This document shows positions 9,526 through 19,126 of a stretch of DNA of 64,000 nt, piece by piece (within the stretch, counting starts at the first letter, position 1; each line of letters starts with the position of its first letter). The DNA is from Dorea_D hominis (GTDB lineage Bacteria > Bacillota > Clostridia > Lachnospirales > Lachnospiraceae): NCBI RefSeq assembly GCF_014287705.1, contig NZ_JACOOY010000009.1, forward strand, positions 51,430-115,429, in the 5' to 3' direction. The translations under genes and the position numbers were made by a program. Under the pieces are notes generated by a model that was not told the origin of the DNA, made no database searches, and was given only the letters and a program-made list of their open reading frames with translations.

Positions 9526-11304
9526 TTATTTTGTTTTAACAGATTTAGCTGATGACCATCCGGAATATAACTTCACAGATTTTCCATTTACTTTCACTGT
9601 CTTGTAAGTTCGTACACGAACATAATATGTCTTTTTAGCTTTTAATTTCTTAACTGTCTTAGAAACTGTTTTGTTCTTAGAAATTGTAGCTGTCTTAACG
9701 CTCTTCTTAAAGTTTTTGCTTGTAGAATACTGTACCTGGTATCCTGTTGTCTGTACAGACTGTTTTGCCCATTTTGCAGTAAATGCTTTCTTCGCTGCTT
9801 TTACAGAACTCATCTTTGTTCCTTTTGGAAGAATTGTAAATGTCTTTGTATATTTTCCTTTGTAACCGTTTTTAAATGTTACTGTTACAGAATATTTCCC
9901 AACATTTTTACGTCCTGCTGCATATTTTACTGTGTAATCAGATGCAGAAATGACTTTTTTCTTATCATTTCTAGCAACTACAGCTGGTTTTTTCACTTTT
10001 CCGTTGTATGTGTAAACTGTTGTCTTGAGTGCTACAGTTCCAACCTTCTTCACTTCCGGCTGTGGTTCTGGTTTTGGCTCTGGCTGTGGCTCTTTCTCTA
10101 CTAATGCTGAGATTGCTGCTTTTAAGCTTTTTACCTGTGCATCTACTTCTGTCTGTGTTGCTTTTTCATTTGCATATACTGTGTTTGCTTCTGCAAGTGC
10201 GCTCTTGAGTTCTTCTACTCCGGCACTGTATTTGTTTGTATCGATTGCTGTTGCTTCATCAATTGCTGCTTTTAATGCTGCTTTGTCAGCTTTTTCTACT
10301 AAAGCTGCGATTGCTGCTTTTACTTTTGTAACCTGTGCATCTACTTCTGTCTGTGTTGCTTTTTCATTTGCATATACTGTATTTGCTTCTGCAAGTGCAT
10401 TCTTGAGTTCTTCTACTCCTGCACTGTATTTGTCTGTATCGATTGCTGTTGCTTCGTCGATTGCTGCTTTTAATGCTGCTTTGTCAGCTTTTTCTACTGC
10501 ACCTTTTTCTTTCAGAACATATACTAATTCCTCATTGATATCTTTGAGATTCTGTCCATCAATCTTCTCAATTTTTCCTTCGTAGTAATATGTCGTATAA
10601 CTATGTGTTGTTTCACATTCCCACTTATCATTCTCTGCGAGAGAAATCGTTTTTGCTGCATCAGTGTCATACTGATCAATTGCAATTTCAACTACACCAT
10701 TTGCATCACTTGTTACTGACTTTGGAGTTAAATTGTTGTATGAATTTTTTACATCAAATTTTACACCAGCTACCGGATTGCCATTCTGATCTACTGCTCT
10801 TGCGCGGAAATGGCTCTCATCTGGTAAAACTTTTTGTGTATCAGGAGTTCCAGGCTCTGTTCCTGTTGCTGCTGCAACAGTAAAAGTTGCTCTCTTTGCA
10901 CCAGTCTCTGCCGTTCCCCATAAAGTTTCAAATTTTCCACTTGTCAGGTTTACAATCAGTTTATATTTGACATCTTTTGTTTCTTTGTTTGCTGGGATAT
11001 TTATTTTGAGTTTGTTACCAACGACCTGACCTTCAACATTGTCATATCCTTCTACTACTTCATACTCATACTCACCAACAGCTTTCTTTAACTGATAATA
11101 AATCGGGATATCTGTTGTTGCAAAGTCATCAAACTGAATATTTACGACAAGTTCTCCACCTTCACTTGGGAGTTTGTCTGATTCCAGTTCAAACTTGTAG
11201 ATACCTAAACTTGCAGCTTTTGCTACACTCACCTGTCCTGCAAACAATCCAAAGACCATTGCAAGGGACAGAATCCAAGCCAAAATTCTCTTCTTGTTCC
11301 CCAT
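9526..11304 (-). CDS. Secreted FIVAR-repeat protein
   Basis: A 592-residue exported protein; start at 11304 (MGNKKRILAW) with an AAAGGAGAAA site. Signal peptide 1-31; an Ig-like domain 32-145 that matches the truncated gene at 1-250; a prealbumin-like domain about 163-268 (RARAVDQNGNPVAGVKFDV); two almost identical 66-residue FIVAR-type three-helix repeats at 273-338 and 339-404; a Pro-Glu-Gln-Lys linker 405-418; and the shared lysine-rich module 420-592. FIVAR repeats in other surface proteins bind matrix or glycan ligands; the ligand here is unknown. The gene is monocistronic, with its own promoter (11364-11393) and terminator (9452-9507). Confidence 0.85.
   Translation of the reverse strand: MGNKKRILAWILSLAMVFGLFAGQVSVAKAASLGIYKFELESDKLPSEGGELVVNIQFDDFATTDIPIYYQLKKAVGEYEYEVVEGYDNVEGQVVGNKLKINIPANKETKDVKYKLIVNLTSGKFETLWGTAETGAKRATFTVAAATGTEPGTPDTQKVLPDESHFRARAVDQNGNPVAGVKFDVKNSYNNLTPKSVTSDANGVVEIAIDQYDTDAAKTISLAENDKWECETTHSYTTYYYEGKIEKIDGQNLKDINEELVYVLKEKGAVEKADKAALKAAIDEATAIDTDKYSAGVEELKNALAEANTVYANEKATQTEVDAQVTKVKAAIAALVEKADKAALKAAIDEATAIDTNKYSAGVEELKSALAEANTVYANEKATQTEVDAQVKSLKAAISALVEKEPQPEPKPEPQPEVKKVGTVALKTTVYTYNGKVKKPAVVARNDKKKVISASDYTVKYAAGRKNVGKYSVTVTFKNGYKGKYTKTFTILPKGTKMSSVKAAKKAFTAKWAKQSVQTTGYQVQYSTSKNFKKSVKTATISKNKTVSKTVKKLKAKKTYYVRVRTYKTVKVNGKSVKLYSGWSSAKSVKTK
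10093..10488 (-). repeat. Tandem 198-bp direct repeat (two FIVAR units)
   Basis: Copy one at 10291-10488 and copy two at 10093-10290 encode ADKAALKAAIDEATAID... units that differ at only a few residues, with high DNA identity. Copy number may vary by slippage or recombination. Confidence 0.85.
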
Positions 11305-11363
11305 AACGTTTCTCCTTTTCTTTTTTTGAAATCCATTGATTTCAGACAGTCCTTTACATTTTC

Positions 11364-11396
11364 ATTTTACCTTTTTTTATGATATGTATCCAATCG
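11364..11396 (-). promoter_or_regulatory. Promoter of the FIVAR protein gene
   Basis: Minus strand TTGGAT (11388-11393), 18-base spacer, TAAAAT (11364-11369), within a CGATTGGA element shared with two other surface-gene promoters in the window. Confidence 0.5.
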
Positions 11397-11443
11397 TTTT
11401 TATAAATATATCGTCTGATTTATTTATTTTATCTATATATTAT

Positions 11444-11484
11444 ATAGCAAAAAAGCGTGGTCTTTTGCCACGCTTTCTTTTTAT
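11444..11484 (-). terminator. Rho-independent terminator
   Basis: AAAGCGTGGC and CCACGCTTT form a strong stem followed by a T-run on the minus strand, overlapping the stop codon of the rhodanese gene. The symmetry suggests it also works from the other side. Confidence 0.75.
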
Positions 11485-13757
11485 TTCTCTGTTCCGGTTA
11501 CAAGTTGGTCTTTGTAATTCAACACCAGATTCTTGCCACCACCGGTCAGAATATACAGTTGTTTCTTCGCAACCCCTGCATCCATCAGGACTGCTGCCGC
11601 ACGCTGAGCTCCCTGCTCACCAGCCATACATACAATAACTGTCGGAACATCCAGATCTTTGATCTTCGCTTCTTCTTTCCGCACATTCGCCTGTGCTTCT
11701 GCTGTCTTCGTCGGCCATGCAGGCGCCCACATAGATCCTTCGATATGTCCGGCTGCATATCCTGCCTCAACACCGCCTACTACTTCTTTTTCAAATCGAA
11801 TGTCGAGAACATTCAATGTTCCGGCTTTTACCCTTTTCAGAACAGTATCTGCATCCAGATACATATCATCCCACCGCATGAGATAATCTTCGCCCCTTGA
11901 CACTGCAACTTTATAACTTACTTCTTCTGATGCTGTTGTCTTTGCCGTAATAGTTGCATTACCAAAGCCAATTGTATTCACTTTTCCATCCTGATCTACA
12001 TTAACAATCCGATTACTCAACTCGGAACCATAACCATATATTATGTTCTTACGAACTCTCGCCGGCCAGCAGGTCAGTTTATTTTCGGCAACAGTTGCCT
12101 CAAGCGCCATCAGCTTATGTCCTTCACTGTCTGTTGTAACTTCTTTTTTTGCAAATTTCAGCTGACCATAAGTCTTGGCATCTTTCGGTGAAACTTTCTG
12201 GATTGGCCAATTTTCCGGCTCTTTCTGCCAGTTTACCTGCCATGCCCACCAGCCGCCATCGAAGACGCTGATATTTTTTATTCCATTCTGATAACAAATT
12301 AAGAATGGAATCGTTGCACGCCAACCGGTACCACAGTAGAAGGATAATTCATTATCGAGGGATGAGTCGGATTCTGCAAGAATGGATTTCACTTTATTAA
12401 GTCCGACTACTTTTCCATTTTCAATATAGCTTCCATCGTCTGTATTGTGTCCCCATACTGCACCTAACGGTTCACCTGCATATTTAATATAGGAATATCC
12501 TGTCTCTTCGCCGCGGAATTCTTTCTCCGAACGGATACTTACAAGGCGGAAATTAGCATCATTCTGTAACTTTTCTTTTGCATCATCGGTGGACAGAATA
12601 TATTCCGGATGTGCCGGAATCGTCGTACCAAACGTATAATCTGTGCCACCGGCTGTTGCTTCATTTACTTTTGTCTCTGTCGGTAATCCTAGTTTATTCC
12701 ATACTGTCATGCCACCATCTATCACTTTGACATCTTCTACACCGGCGTATAACATAGCGAATGCTACTCGTGTAACACTGGAATCCGATGCACTTCTTCC
12801 GTACAGTACTACCTTGGTATCTTTGGTGATTCCGTTGTTTTTTAGAAATTCTCCAAGCTGCTTTGCACTTCGGATATTGAAATTGTCTTCTGGTTTTACT
12901 TCTGTCTCTTCATATAGCTGCTGATCGTCGATTCCATCCAGATTCCAGTCGTCATACTCTACTGCATCGGAATTGATATGAACCGCTCCCGGAATATGTG
13001 CTTCGTTATAAGCTTTGTCATTTTCTGTCTTGCCATAGGCAACTTCTGCTAAAAACACATGTTCATATCCAGGCTGCTGTCCTTCTGCCGCACTCTTATA
13101 CCACTCCGGTGATACATACACCTGTCTCTTAGGAACATTTTTCACTTTCACCGTTACCTTGCAGCTCTTTGCCAGGTATTTTTTCTTATTGTTCTTCTGT
13201 GTTGCGCGAACAGTAATTGTTGCTGTTCCCGGCTTCTTTGCTGTAATCTTTCCGGTGCTGCTTACTGTTGCAACTGCTTTATTGCCGGATGACCATTTTA
13301 CCGGACAGTACACACCTGACGGTTTAACTGTCGATTTCAATGTCTTTGTCCCACCAACATATAAGGCTGCCTTTGATGCACTGATTGAAATGCTTGTCGG
13401 TTTTAAATCTTTTACTTTCATTGTTACCGACTTTTTCAGCTTTTTATTTGCCTTTGCTGTTACTGTAATCTTAACTTTTCCAGCCTTTTTTCCTGTCACA
13501 ACACCCTTGGATGATACGGTTGCAATCTTTTTATTGCCGGATTTGAATGTTACCGCTTTGCTTGCTTTTGACGGTTTGACGGATTTTACAGATATCGTTG
13601 CATGTCCTTTGATATCAATCGTCTTCGCTGTAACTTTGAGTGACATCTTTGTTGGCTTTTTCGATGCCGCTTCACTCGGGATTGCAGTAAATGCAACTGC
13701 CATAACCACAACTAAGGCAAGCAATCCCAGTGCTTGTTTTTTGATTTTCTTTTTCAT
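11481..13757 (-). CDS. Secreted multi-rhodanese sulfurtransferase with Big_2 domains (YnjE-like)
   Basis: A 758-residue exported protein; the ATG at 13757 has GGAGG 9 bases upstream and is chosen over an upstream in-frame ATG. Layout: signal peptide 1-31; two Big_2-like domains (35-118, 118-206); rhodanese 1 (212-358), whose active loop reads YGRSASDS without cysteine; rhodanese 2 (380-515) with active-loop cysteine C475 in CGTGWR; a third Ig-like domain (530-618); and rhodanese 3 (625-752) with C710 in CMAGEQ. Three rhodanese domains and a CGTGWR loop recall E. coli YnjE, an exported sulfurtransferase encoded next to ynjBCD; YnjBCD-like genes lie 7 kb upstream here. Sulfur donor and acceptor are unknown. 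It has its own -10 (TTATACT at about 13808) and follows a terminator, so it is probably transcribed alone. Confidence 0.8.
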   Translation of the reverse strand: MKKKIKKQALGLLALVVVMAVAFTAIPSEAASKKPTKMSLKVTAKTIDIKGHATISVKSVKPSKASKAVTFKSGNKKIATVSSKGVVTGKKAGKVKITVTAKANKKLKKSVTMKVKDLKPTSISISASKAALYVGGTKTLKSTVKPSGVYCPVKWSSGNKAVATVSSTGKITAKKPGTATITVRATQKNNKKKYLAKSCKVTVKVKNVPKRQVYVSPEWYKSAAEGQQPGYEHVFLAEVAYGKTENDKAYNEAHIPGAVHINSDAVEYDDWNLDGIDDQQLYEETEVKPEDNFNIRSAKQLGEFLKNNGITKDTKVVLYGRSASDSSVTRVAFAMLYAGVEDVKVIDGGMTVWNKLGLPTETKVNEATAGGTDYTFGTTIPAHPEYILSTDDAKEKLQNDANFRLVSIRSEKEFRGEETGYSYIKYAGEPLGAVWGHNTDDGSYIENGKVVGLNKVKSILAESDSSLDNELSFYCGTGWRATIPFLICYQNGIKNISVFDGGWWAWQVNWQKEPENWPIQKVSPKDAKTYGQLKFAKKEVTTDSEGHKLMALEATVAENKLTCWPARVRKNIIYGYGSELSNRIVNVDQDGKVNTIGFGNATITAKTTASEEVSYKVAVSRGEDYLMRWDDMYLDADTVLKRVKAGTLNVLDIRFEKEVVGGVEAGYAAGHIEGSMWAPAWPTKTAEAQANVRKEEAKIKDLDVPTVIVCMAGEQGAQRAAAVLMDAGVAKKQLYILTGGGKNLVLNYKDQLVTGTEK

Positions 13758-13839
13758 CACGCATTTCCTCCAATGTAATGATTTATTCCGCAACGTTTAT
13801 CCACAGTATAACATTAACTCTCCAGTTCTTCAATTTGTA

Positions 13840-13888
13840 AAAGAAGCAGCCGCCTCAGAATTTTTCCGGAAACGGCTGCCTCTCTTAT
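13840..13888 (-). terminator. Rho-independent terminator
   Basis: GGCAGCCG and CGGCTGC form a stem with an imperfect extended loop, followed by TTCTTTT on the minus strand, just after the BspA-like gene stop. Confidence 0.7.
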
Positions 13889-13905
13889 TTAAGCAAAATA
13901 TTTCT

Positions 13906-16900
13906 TTATTTTACCTTTACGCTTTTTACTTTTGACCATGTAGAATAATATGTAGTCTTGCCTACTTTCTTGTATGTGCAGATTCTTACATAGTATTTCT
14001 TATTCTTTTTCAATTTCTTGATGGTCTTGCTTGTGTATTTGTTCTTTGTTATCGTTGATGCCTTCACAGACTTCTTGAACTTCTTGTCCGTTGTGTACTG
14101 GATCTTGTAACCGGTTGTCTGCTTCTTCTGCTTCTTCCATGTTACTTTGATCTGTTTCTTACCGGAGTTCTTCACAGACTTCAGGCTTGTTCCCTTCGGC
14201 AGAATCTTGAATGTCTTTGTAACTTTTCCTGTATAGTTGTTCTTCATTGTTACAGTAACTTTGTATGTTCCGACATTCTTTCTTCCGCTACTGTATTTTA
14301 CAGTGTAGTTTGAAGCAGCAACTTTCTTTCCGTTTACAACAACTTTCACTGCAGGTTTGCGAACCTTTCCGGTATATGTATAAGCAGTTGTTGATAATGT
14401 TACGTTTTTAGATGTAACTTTTTTCTTAATCGGTGTATTGTCAACGTAGACGATTTTCTGGCAATCGCTGGATTCAAATTTTTCTGCCTGACTCTTGGCA
14501 AATACACGAACTACTACAACATGATCGTTGTTTGTTCCCGCATTGCCATAGAATGCATCACTTGCAAGCTCTGTTACAGATGCCGGAATATCTACGCTCT
14601 CAAGATATCCTTCCTTGAATGCGTATTTACCAATCTTTTCTACACCGTTTTCGATCGTCAGCTTCTTTAATGTGATTGCTTTGAACGTTCCTTCAAACGC
14701 AGACTCGCCGATTTCTTTTACGTTACCTGGAATTACAAGCTCTTCGATGTGGTGTAAGTGGAAAGCTTTTCTTCCAATCTTTGTTACGGATGCCGGAATT
14801 GTAAGACTTGTAAGTCTTGCTCCTGCAAATGCCATTTCACCGATCTCTGTTACTGTATCCGGGATGTCTACATGATCTAAGCGGATGTTCATTGAGAATG
14901 CTCCCTGTGGGATTACAGTTACATTCTTGGATAATGTAAGGTCTGTGATGTCATTCGTTGAAAATGCTCCTGCTCCTAAATCTGTTACCGTATCCGGAAT
15001 AACAAGTTTCTTCAACTGGTTGGAGTTAAATGCACTTTCTCCGATTTTTGTTACAGATGCCGGGAATTCTACATTGTTAATCTTATTATAACGGAATGCG
15101 CTTGCACCGATGGTTGTAAGTGTGTCAGGTAATACAACCGTATCCATACCATTCGGTGATTCTACGCTGTCTTTTCCCTGTACCCATTCGCCATCCGGAA
15201 TCTCAAATGCTCCGTCTGCAACTTCTGTGATTGCTTCCTGTGTCTCAGGATTCAGTGACGGGATTACGAGTGTGCGTACACCGTCTTTTACAACTGCATC
15301 GCTCTTACGTGTTTTATTTCCCTGCTCGCTCCATCCTGTAATCTTATTTCCATCATAAGTGAAGTCCGCGTGTGTCCAGCCGCTTCCTACGATTTCATCA
15401 TAGATGACTTTATGTCCGGTTCCATCGTTCTTGTCTGCATATTCCGGATAGAATACATTTGCTACTTCTTCTAAATGTGCTTTATTTGAAGTATATAATT
15501 TGACCTGTCCTTTTTCACCTTTGACAAATGCTGTGTTTGCCAGTTTCTGCAGGCTTGATGGGAGATATACACTTGTTAATAATGTTTTTTCAAATGCTGT
15601 CTTTCCGATCTCGGTCAGACCTTCGTGCAATGTTACACTTGTCATTCTCGGTGCAAGACCTTCTCCGGTTACATTCTGTGAGAATGCACTCTGTCCGATG
15701 GTTGTTACGGATACCGGAATGTCTACAGACTCTAACTGGTTTCCTTTAAATGCATCTCTGTCAATTAATTTCACTGTAGAAGGCAGGCTTAAAGAAGTAA
15801 GCGGTGCATTTCTGAATGCCATTCTTCCAATCGTTTCTACTCCTTCCGGAATTGTCAGTTCTTTAATCTTTGTTGCATTAAATGCGGAAGTCGGAATTTC
15901 TTTTATGGATTTGGAAAGTGTTACTTTCTCCAGAGAAGCACTTGCTGTAAATGCTCCATTTCCAAGTGTTGTTACACTGTCCGGAATGGTTACTTCCGTA
16001 AGCGCTGTTGTCTGGAATGCTGTTGCACCAATAGATGTTACCGTATCCGGAATCGTTACTTTTGTCATTCCGATTGTTGCAAATGCACTTGCGCCGATTG
16101 CAGTAATTGCTTCGCCGTTTTCGTTTGTCTCAGGAAGTGTTATTTCTGTATCACCATTTGCAATTTTCGCCTTTCCGGCATCATTTAATCCGGTAATGGT
16201 TGTTCCGTCAAATGTAAACTGGGAAGTATTCCATGGCTGCTCTTCTGCCGGCATCTCACCGTAAATAACTTTCTGTACCCAGGATTTGGTTCCCTGTGTA
16301 TTTGTGCCCTTTCCAGTACCCTCTACATGCTGGATCATTCCTTTCTTTCGAAGATCCACATTCTCATTGTACATGTATACGATACGACTTGCCTTTAAGA
16401 TTGTATTTGTCGGTGCATCTGACTCCAGATCTTCTTTACCTGTGTTTGCTCCAAATGCATATACTGTAACTTTCTCTGTTCTATCCGGAAGTCTTACAGA
16501 TTTGATGTTGTTATATGCAAAACACATATTATCCAGATTCAGATTGAAATCACATGTCTTCGGAAAGTCAACAGTTGTAATCTGATTTTTAGCAAACGCT
16601 GCATTTCCAATCTGCCAGATTGTATGAGAGAATTTTACGCTCTTTAACTGGTTGCTCTGGAATGCTGTTCCGCCAACATAGATTACGCCTTCCGGTAAAT
16701 CCAGAGATGTCAGCTTATTGTTTGTGAAAGAGTTATTCTGAATAATGAAATTTCCTCTTTCTGTTAATCCTTCTGCAATTGCGCTTCCACTGTAACTTGC
16801 CATCACTCCCTTCGGGAATGTTACAGATGTAAGTCCTTTCTTATAGAAAGCTTTTGTTCCGATACCAATAATCGGATTTCTGTCTGTATCCTTTGCAGGA

Positions 16901-19077
16901 ATCACAAGGTCTGTATTTGTTTTTAATTTTTCTTCTCCGGATGCAGATAAGCCCGTGATACCAACACCACTGATTGTTGTTACATCCGATGTATTTGATG
17001 CCGGATATAATTCCTGACTGATCGTATCATATGTAAAGTCTTCTGCGTTCCATTTATCTTCCTGTCCCGGTACTTTCAGGATCAGGCTGTGATAATCAGA
17101 CTGTGGGAAGTTCTTTGTATCGTTGTACTGTGTTTCCGAACTTACATATACTTTTGTCTTCACTGCTGCAGCACCGGAAGAATATATTTTTTCAAATGTA
17201 TTTGCCTGCAATTTCTCAACGGTCGATGGTAATACTACCGATTTAATCGTTTTATTTCGGAATGCTCTGCTTCCGATTGACTTTAAGCCTTCCGGCAGTG
17301 TCAGTGTACACTCATCTGTCAAATATTCCTTAGTAGAAAATGCATAATTTCCAATCGAAGTTACCGTAGATGGAATGACAATCTTATGGATGTTATTTCC
17401 TGCGAATGCATTATTTCCAATCGTTTTAACTCCTTCCGGAATGGTCAGTTCTGTCAGATCCGTCATATAATTCTGCGCATCGCTGCATCCGAATGCTCCT
17501 CCCGGAATGTCTGTCAGGTTCTTGGAAAGGATGATCTTCTTTAACTTCGGATTTGTTGCAAATGCACCACCGCCGATCTTTGTAACACTGTCCGGTAAAA
17601 TAATGCTCTCTAACTGATTCTTCTGGAATGCTGTCATCCCGATTTCTTTCAGTGTTTTTGGAAATTCAATCTTCGTAATACCGCAGTCTGCGAAAACTTT
17701 TGCACCAATCTTTTCCAGTTTTGCCGGAAGTGTAACACTTGTAAACTTCTCGTCCGCTGTTGCAAACATGCCATTATTACCATTTCCTGTATAATCAGCG
17801 ATTGCTGTCACATACTCACCATCTGAATTCTTGTTCGGTAATACCAGATCTGTATTGTCTTTTCTCTTTTCAATACCGCTCTCAGAGAAACCGGTGATCG
17901 TTGTTCCGTCAAATGTAAAATCATCTGCTGTCCATGTCTTGTCCGCATTCGGATCTTCACCAAGGATCAGTTTCTGATGCCAGGAGTGCTGTGACTCTGC
18001 GGTACGATCCATATGGTGGATACGTTCCATGTCAAACAACTTCTCATTGTCTGTGTACATATAGACAACGCCGCCAAATTCCTGCTCTTTCTCCGGTGCA
18101 TCTTTGGAACACTCTTCCATTCCCGGATTCCAGTAGAAGACTTTCTTTTCTACTACTTCCATATAATCCGGAAGTCTTACGGATTTGATGTTGTTGTGTG
18201 CAAATGCAAAGGCATGAATCTGTGCCTGGAAATCACAGGTTTTCGGGAAATTGACCTTTGTGATCTCATTGTATGCAAATGCGGAGTTCTCCAACCACCA
18301 GAATGTATGTGGAATGGTTACGGATTTCAGTTTATTTCTTGCAAATGAACTTGGTCCGATATAGATCACACCTTCCGGCAAGTCGAGAGAGGTCAGTTCA
18401 TTTCCGTCAAAAGCACCTGCGCCAATCAGGAAATTACCTCTTCTTGTTACTACATGTGTAACTGTGTCATTATAATCTACCATCATACCATCCGGCAGTG
18501 TCAATTTTTCAATCCCCTGCTTTTTAAATGCACTGTCAGCGATACCTACGATTGTAGTTCCATTCGGATCTTCAGACGGAATGACAAGATTCTTATTCAC
18601 TTTAATCTTCTCTGAACCTGTCTCAGAAAATCCTGAAATTGCTGTACCGGATACGGTAAAGTCACGACTGTAATCACAGCCGTTCAGTCTCTGGCTCATC
18701 TCTGTGTAAGTGAAATCTTCTGCTGTCCATACAGATGTGTCGATGTCACTTGCAGATGCGTCAGAGTCTGCCTGTTTCTTATCCGTCTTGGTCGTCTTGG
18801 TTACTTCTTTTTTCACTTTTGCGTTCTCAGAAGCATCCTCTGTCTTCTCATCTGTTTTGGAAGCTTCTGTTTTAGAATCTTCTGTTACAGTTTTGGCAGA
18901 CGCATCTTTGGACGTATTCTCGTCTGCAGATACGTTCTCATCGTTCGAAGTTTCCGTTACTTCGGACTGCACAGCCTGGGCTGCGCTTGCTGTATTATCC
19001 TGTGCAAATGTCGGCATTGCAAGGGAAAACGACAACGCAAACGATAATACAACCGCTAAAAACTTTTTCATTTTCAT
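13906..19077 (-). CDS. Giant secreted BspA-like LRR_5 protein
   Basis: A 1723-residue exported protein, the largest in the window; ATG 19077 with GGAGGG upstream. Signal peptide 1-25; a Ser/Thr/Asp/Lys-rich low-complexity stalk 26-115; then five tandem units, each opened by a W-x-x-x-(D/Q)-F-T-(F/Y) segment (near 117, 382, 677, 949 and 1236) and followed by BspA/TpLRR-type repeats with the core I-G-x-x-A-F-x-x-x-x-L-x-x-V-x-I-P-x-x-V. The shared lysine-rich module covers about 1552-1723. BspA-type LRR proteins of oral and gut bacteria bind host matrix proteins or other bacteria; that role is inferred here. The start is only 36 bases after the nucleoside hydrolase stop, so it may be read through from the transporter operon. 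A terminator follows at 13840-13888. Confidence 0.9.
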   Translation of the reverse strand: MKMKKFLAVVLSFALSFSLAMPTFAQDNTASAAQAVQSEVTETSNDENVSADENTSKDASAKTVTEDSKTEASKTDEKTEDASENAKVKKEVTKTTKTDKKQADSDASASDIDTSVWTAEDFTYTEMSQRLNGCDYSRDFTVSGTAISGFSETGSEKIKVNKNLVIPSEDPNGTTIVGIADSAFKKQGIEKLTLPDGMMVDYNDTVTHVVTRRGNFLIGAGAFDGNELTSLDLPEGVIYIGPSSFARNKLKSVTIPHTFWWLENSAFAYNEITKVNFPKTCDFQAQIHAFAFAHNNIKSVRLPDYMEVVEKKVFYWNPGMEECSKDAPEKEQEFGGVVYMYTDNEKLFDMERIHHMDRTAESQHSWHQKLILGEDPNADKTWTADDFTFDGTTITGFSESGIEKRKDNTDLVLPNKNSDGEYVTAIADYTGNGNNGMFATADEKFTSVTLPAKLEKIGAKVFADCGITKIEFPKTLKEIGMTAFQKNQLESIILPDSVTKIGGGAFATNPKLKKIILSKNLTDIPGGAFGCSDAQNYMTDLTELTIPEGVKTIGNNAFAGNNIHKIVIPSTVTSIGNYAFSTKEYLTDECTLTLPEGLKSIGSRAFRNKTIKSVVLPSTVEKLQANTFEKIYSSGAAAVKTKVYVSSETQYNDTKNFPQSDYHSLILKVPGQEDKWNAEDFTYDTISQELYPASNTSDVTTISGVGITGLSASGEEKLKTNTDLVIPAKDTDRNPIIGIGTKAFYKKGLTSVTFPKGVMASYSGSAIAEGLTERGNFIIQNNSFTNNKLTSLDLPEGVIYVGGTAFQSNQLKSVKFSHTIWQIGNAAFAKNQITTVDFPKTCDFNLNLDNMCFAYNNIKSVRLPDRTEKVTVYAFGANTGKEDLESDAPTNTILKASRIVYMYNENVDLRKKGMIQHVEGTGKGTNTQGTKSWVQKVIYGEMPAEEQPWNTSQFTFDGTTITGLNDAGKAKIANGDTEITLPETNENGEAITAIGASAFATIGMTKVTIPDTVTSIGATAFQTTALTEVTIPDSVTTLGNGAFTASASLEKVTLSKSIKEIPTSAFNATKIKELTIPEGVETIGRMAFRNAPLTSLSLPSTVKLIDRDAFKGNQLESVDIPVSVTTIGQSAFSQNVTGEGLAPRMTSVTLHEGLTEIGKTAFEKTLLTSVYLPSSLQKLANTAFVKGEKGQVKLYTSNKAHLEEVANVFYPEYADKNDGTGHKVIYDEIVGSGWTHADFTYDGNKITGWSEQGNKTRKSDAVVKDGVRTLVIPSLNPETQEAITEVADGAFEIPDGEWVQGKDSVESPNGMDTVVLPDTLTTIGASAFRYNKINNVEFPASVTKIGESAFNSNQLKKLVIPDTVTDLGAGAFSTNDITDLTLSKNVTVIPQGAFSMNIRLDHVDIPDTVTEIGEMAFAGARLTSLTIPASVTKIGRKAFHLHHIEELVIPGNVKEIGESAFEGTFKAITLKKLTIENGVEKIGKYAFKEGYLESVDIPASVTELASDAFYGNAGTNNDHVVVVRVFAKSQAEKFESSDCQKIVYVDNTPIKKKVTSKNVTLSTTAYTYTGKVRKPAVKVVVNGKKVAASNYTVKYSSGRKNVGTYKVTVTMKNNYTGKVTKTFKILPKGTSLKSVKNSGKKQIKVTWKKQKKQTTGYKIQYTTDKKFKKSVKASTITKNKYTSKTIKKLKKNKKYYVRICTYKKVGKTTYYSTWSKVKSVKVK

Positions 19078-19100
19078 GCTTTTAGCCCTCCTTATTACTT

Positions 19101-19126
19101 ATTTATGTAAACTTTATTTACATACA
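19101..19126. repeat. 26-bp direct repeat with internal palindrome, copy A
   Basis: Contains ATGTAAA (19105-19111), 5 bases, TTTACAT (19117-19123), overlapping the stop codon of the nucleoside hydrolase gene. It matches 24097-24122 at 25 of 26 bases in the same orientation. It could be an operator, an RNA processing site or the scar of a module insertion. Confidence 0.85.

Noticed and set aside
13906..19077. CRISPR or satellite-like DNA repeats in the BspA region
   Set aside because: The periodicity is of codons for degenerate LRRs, not of conserved DNA repeats with spacers.
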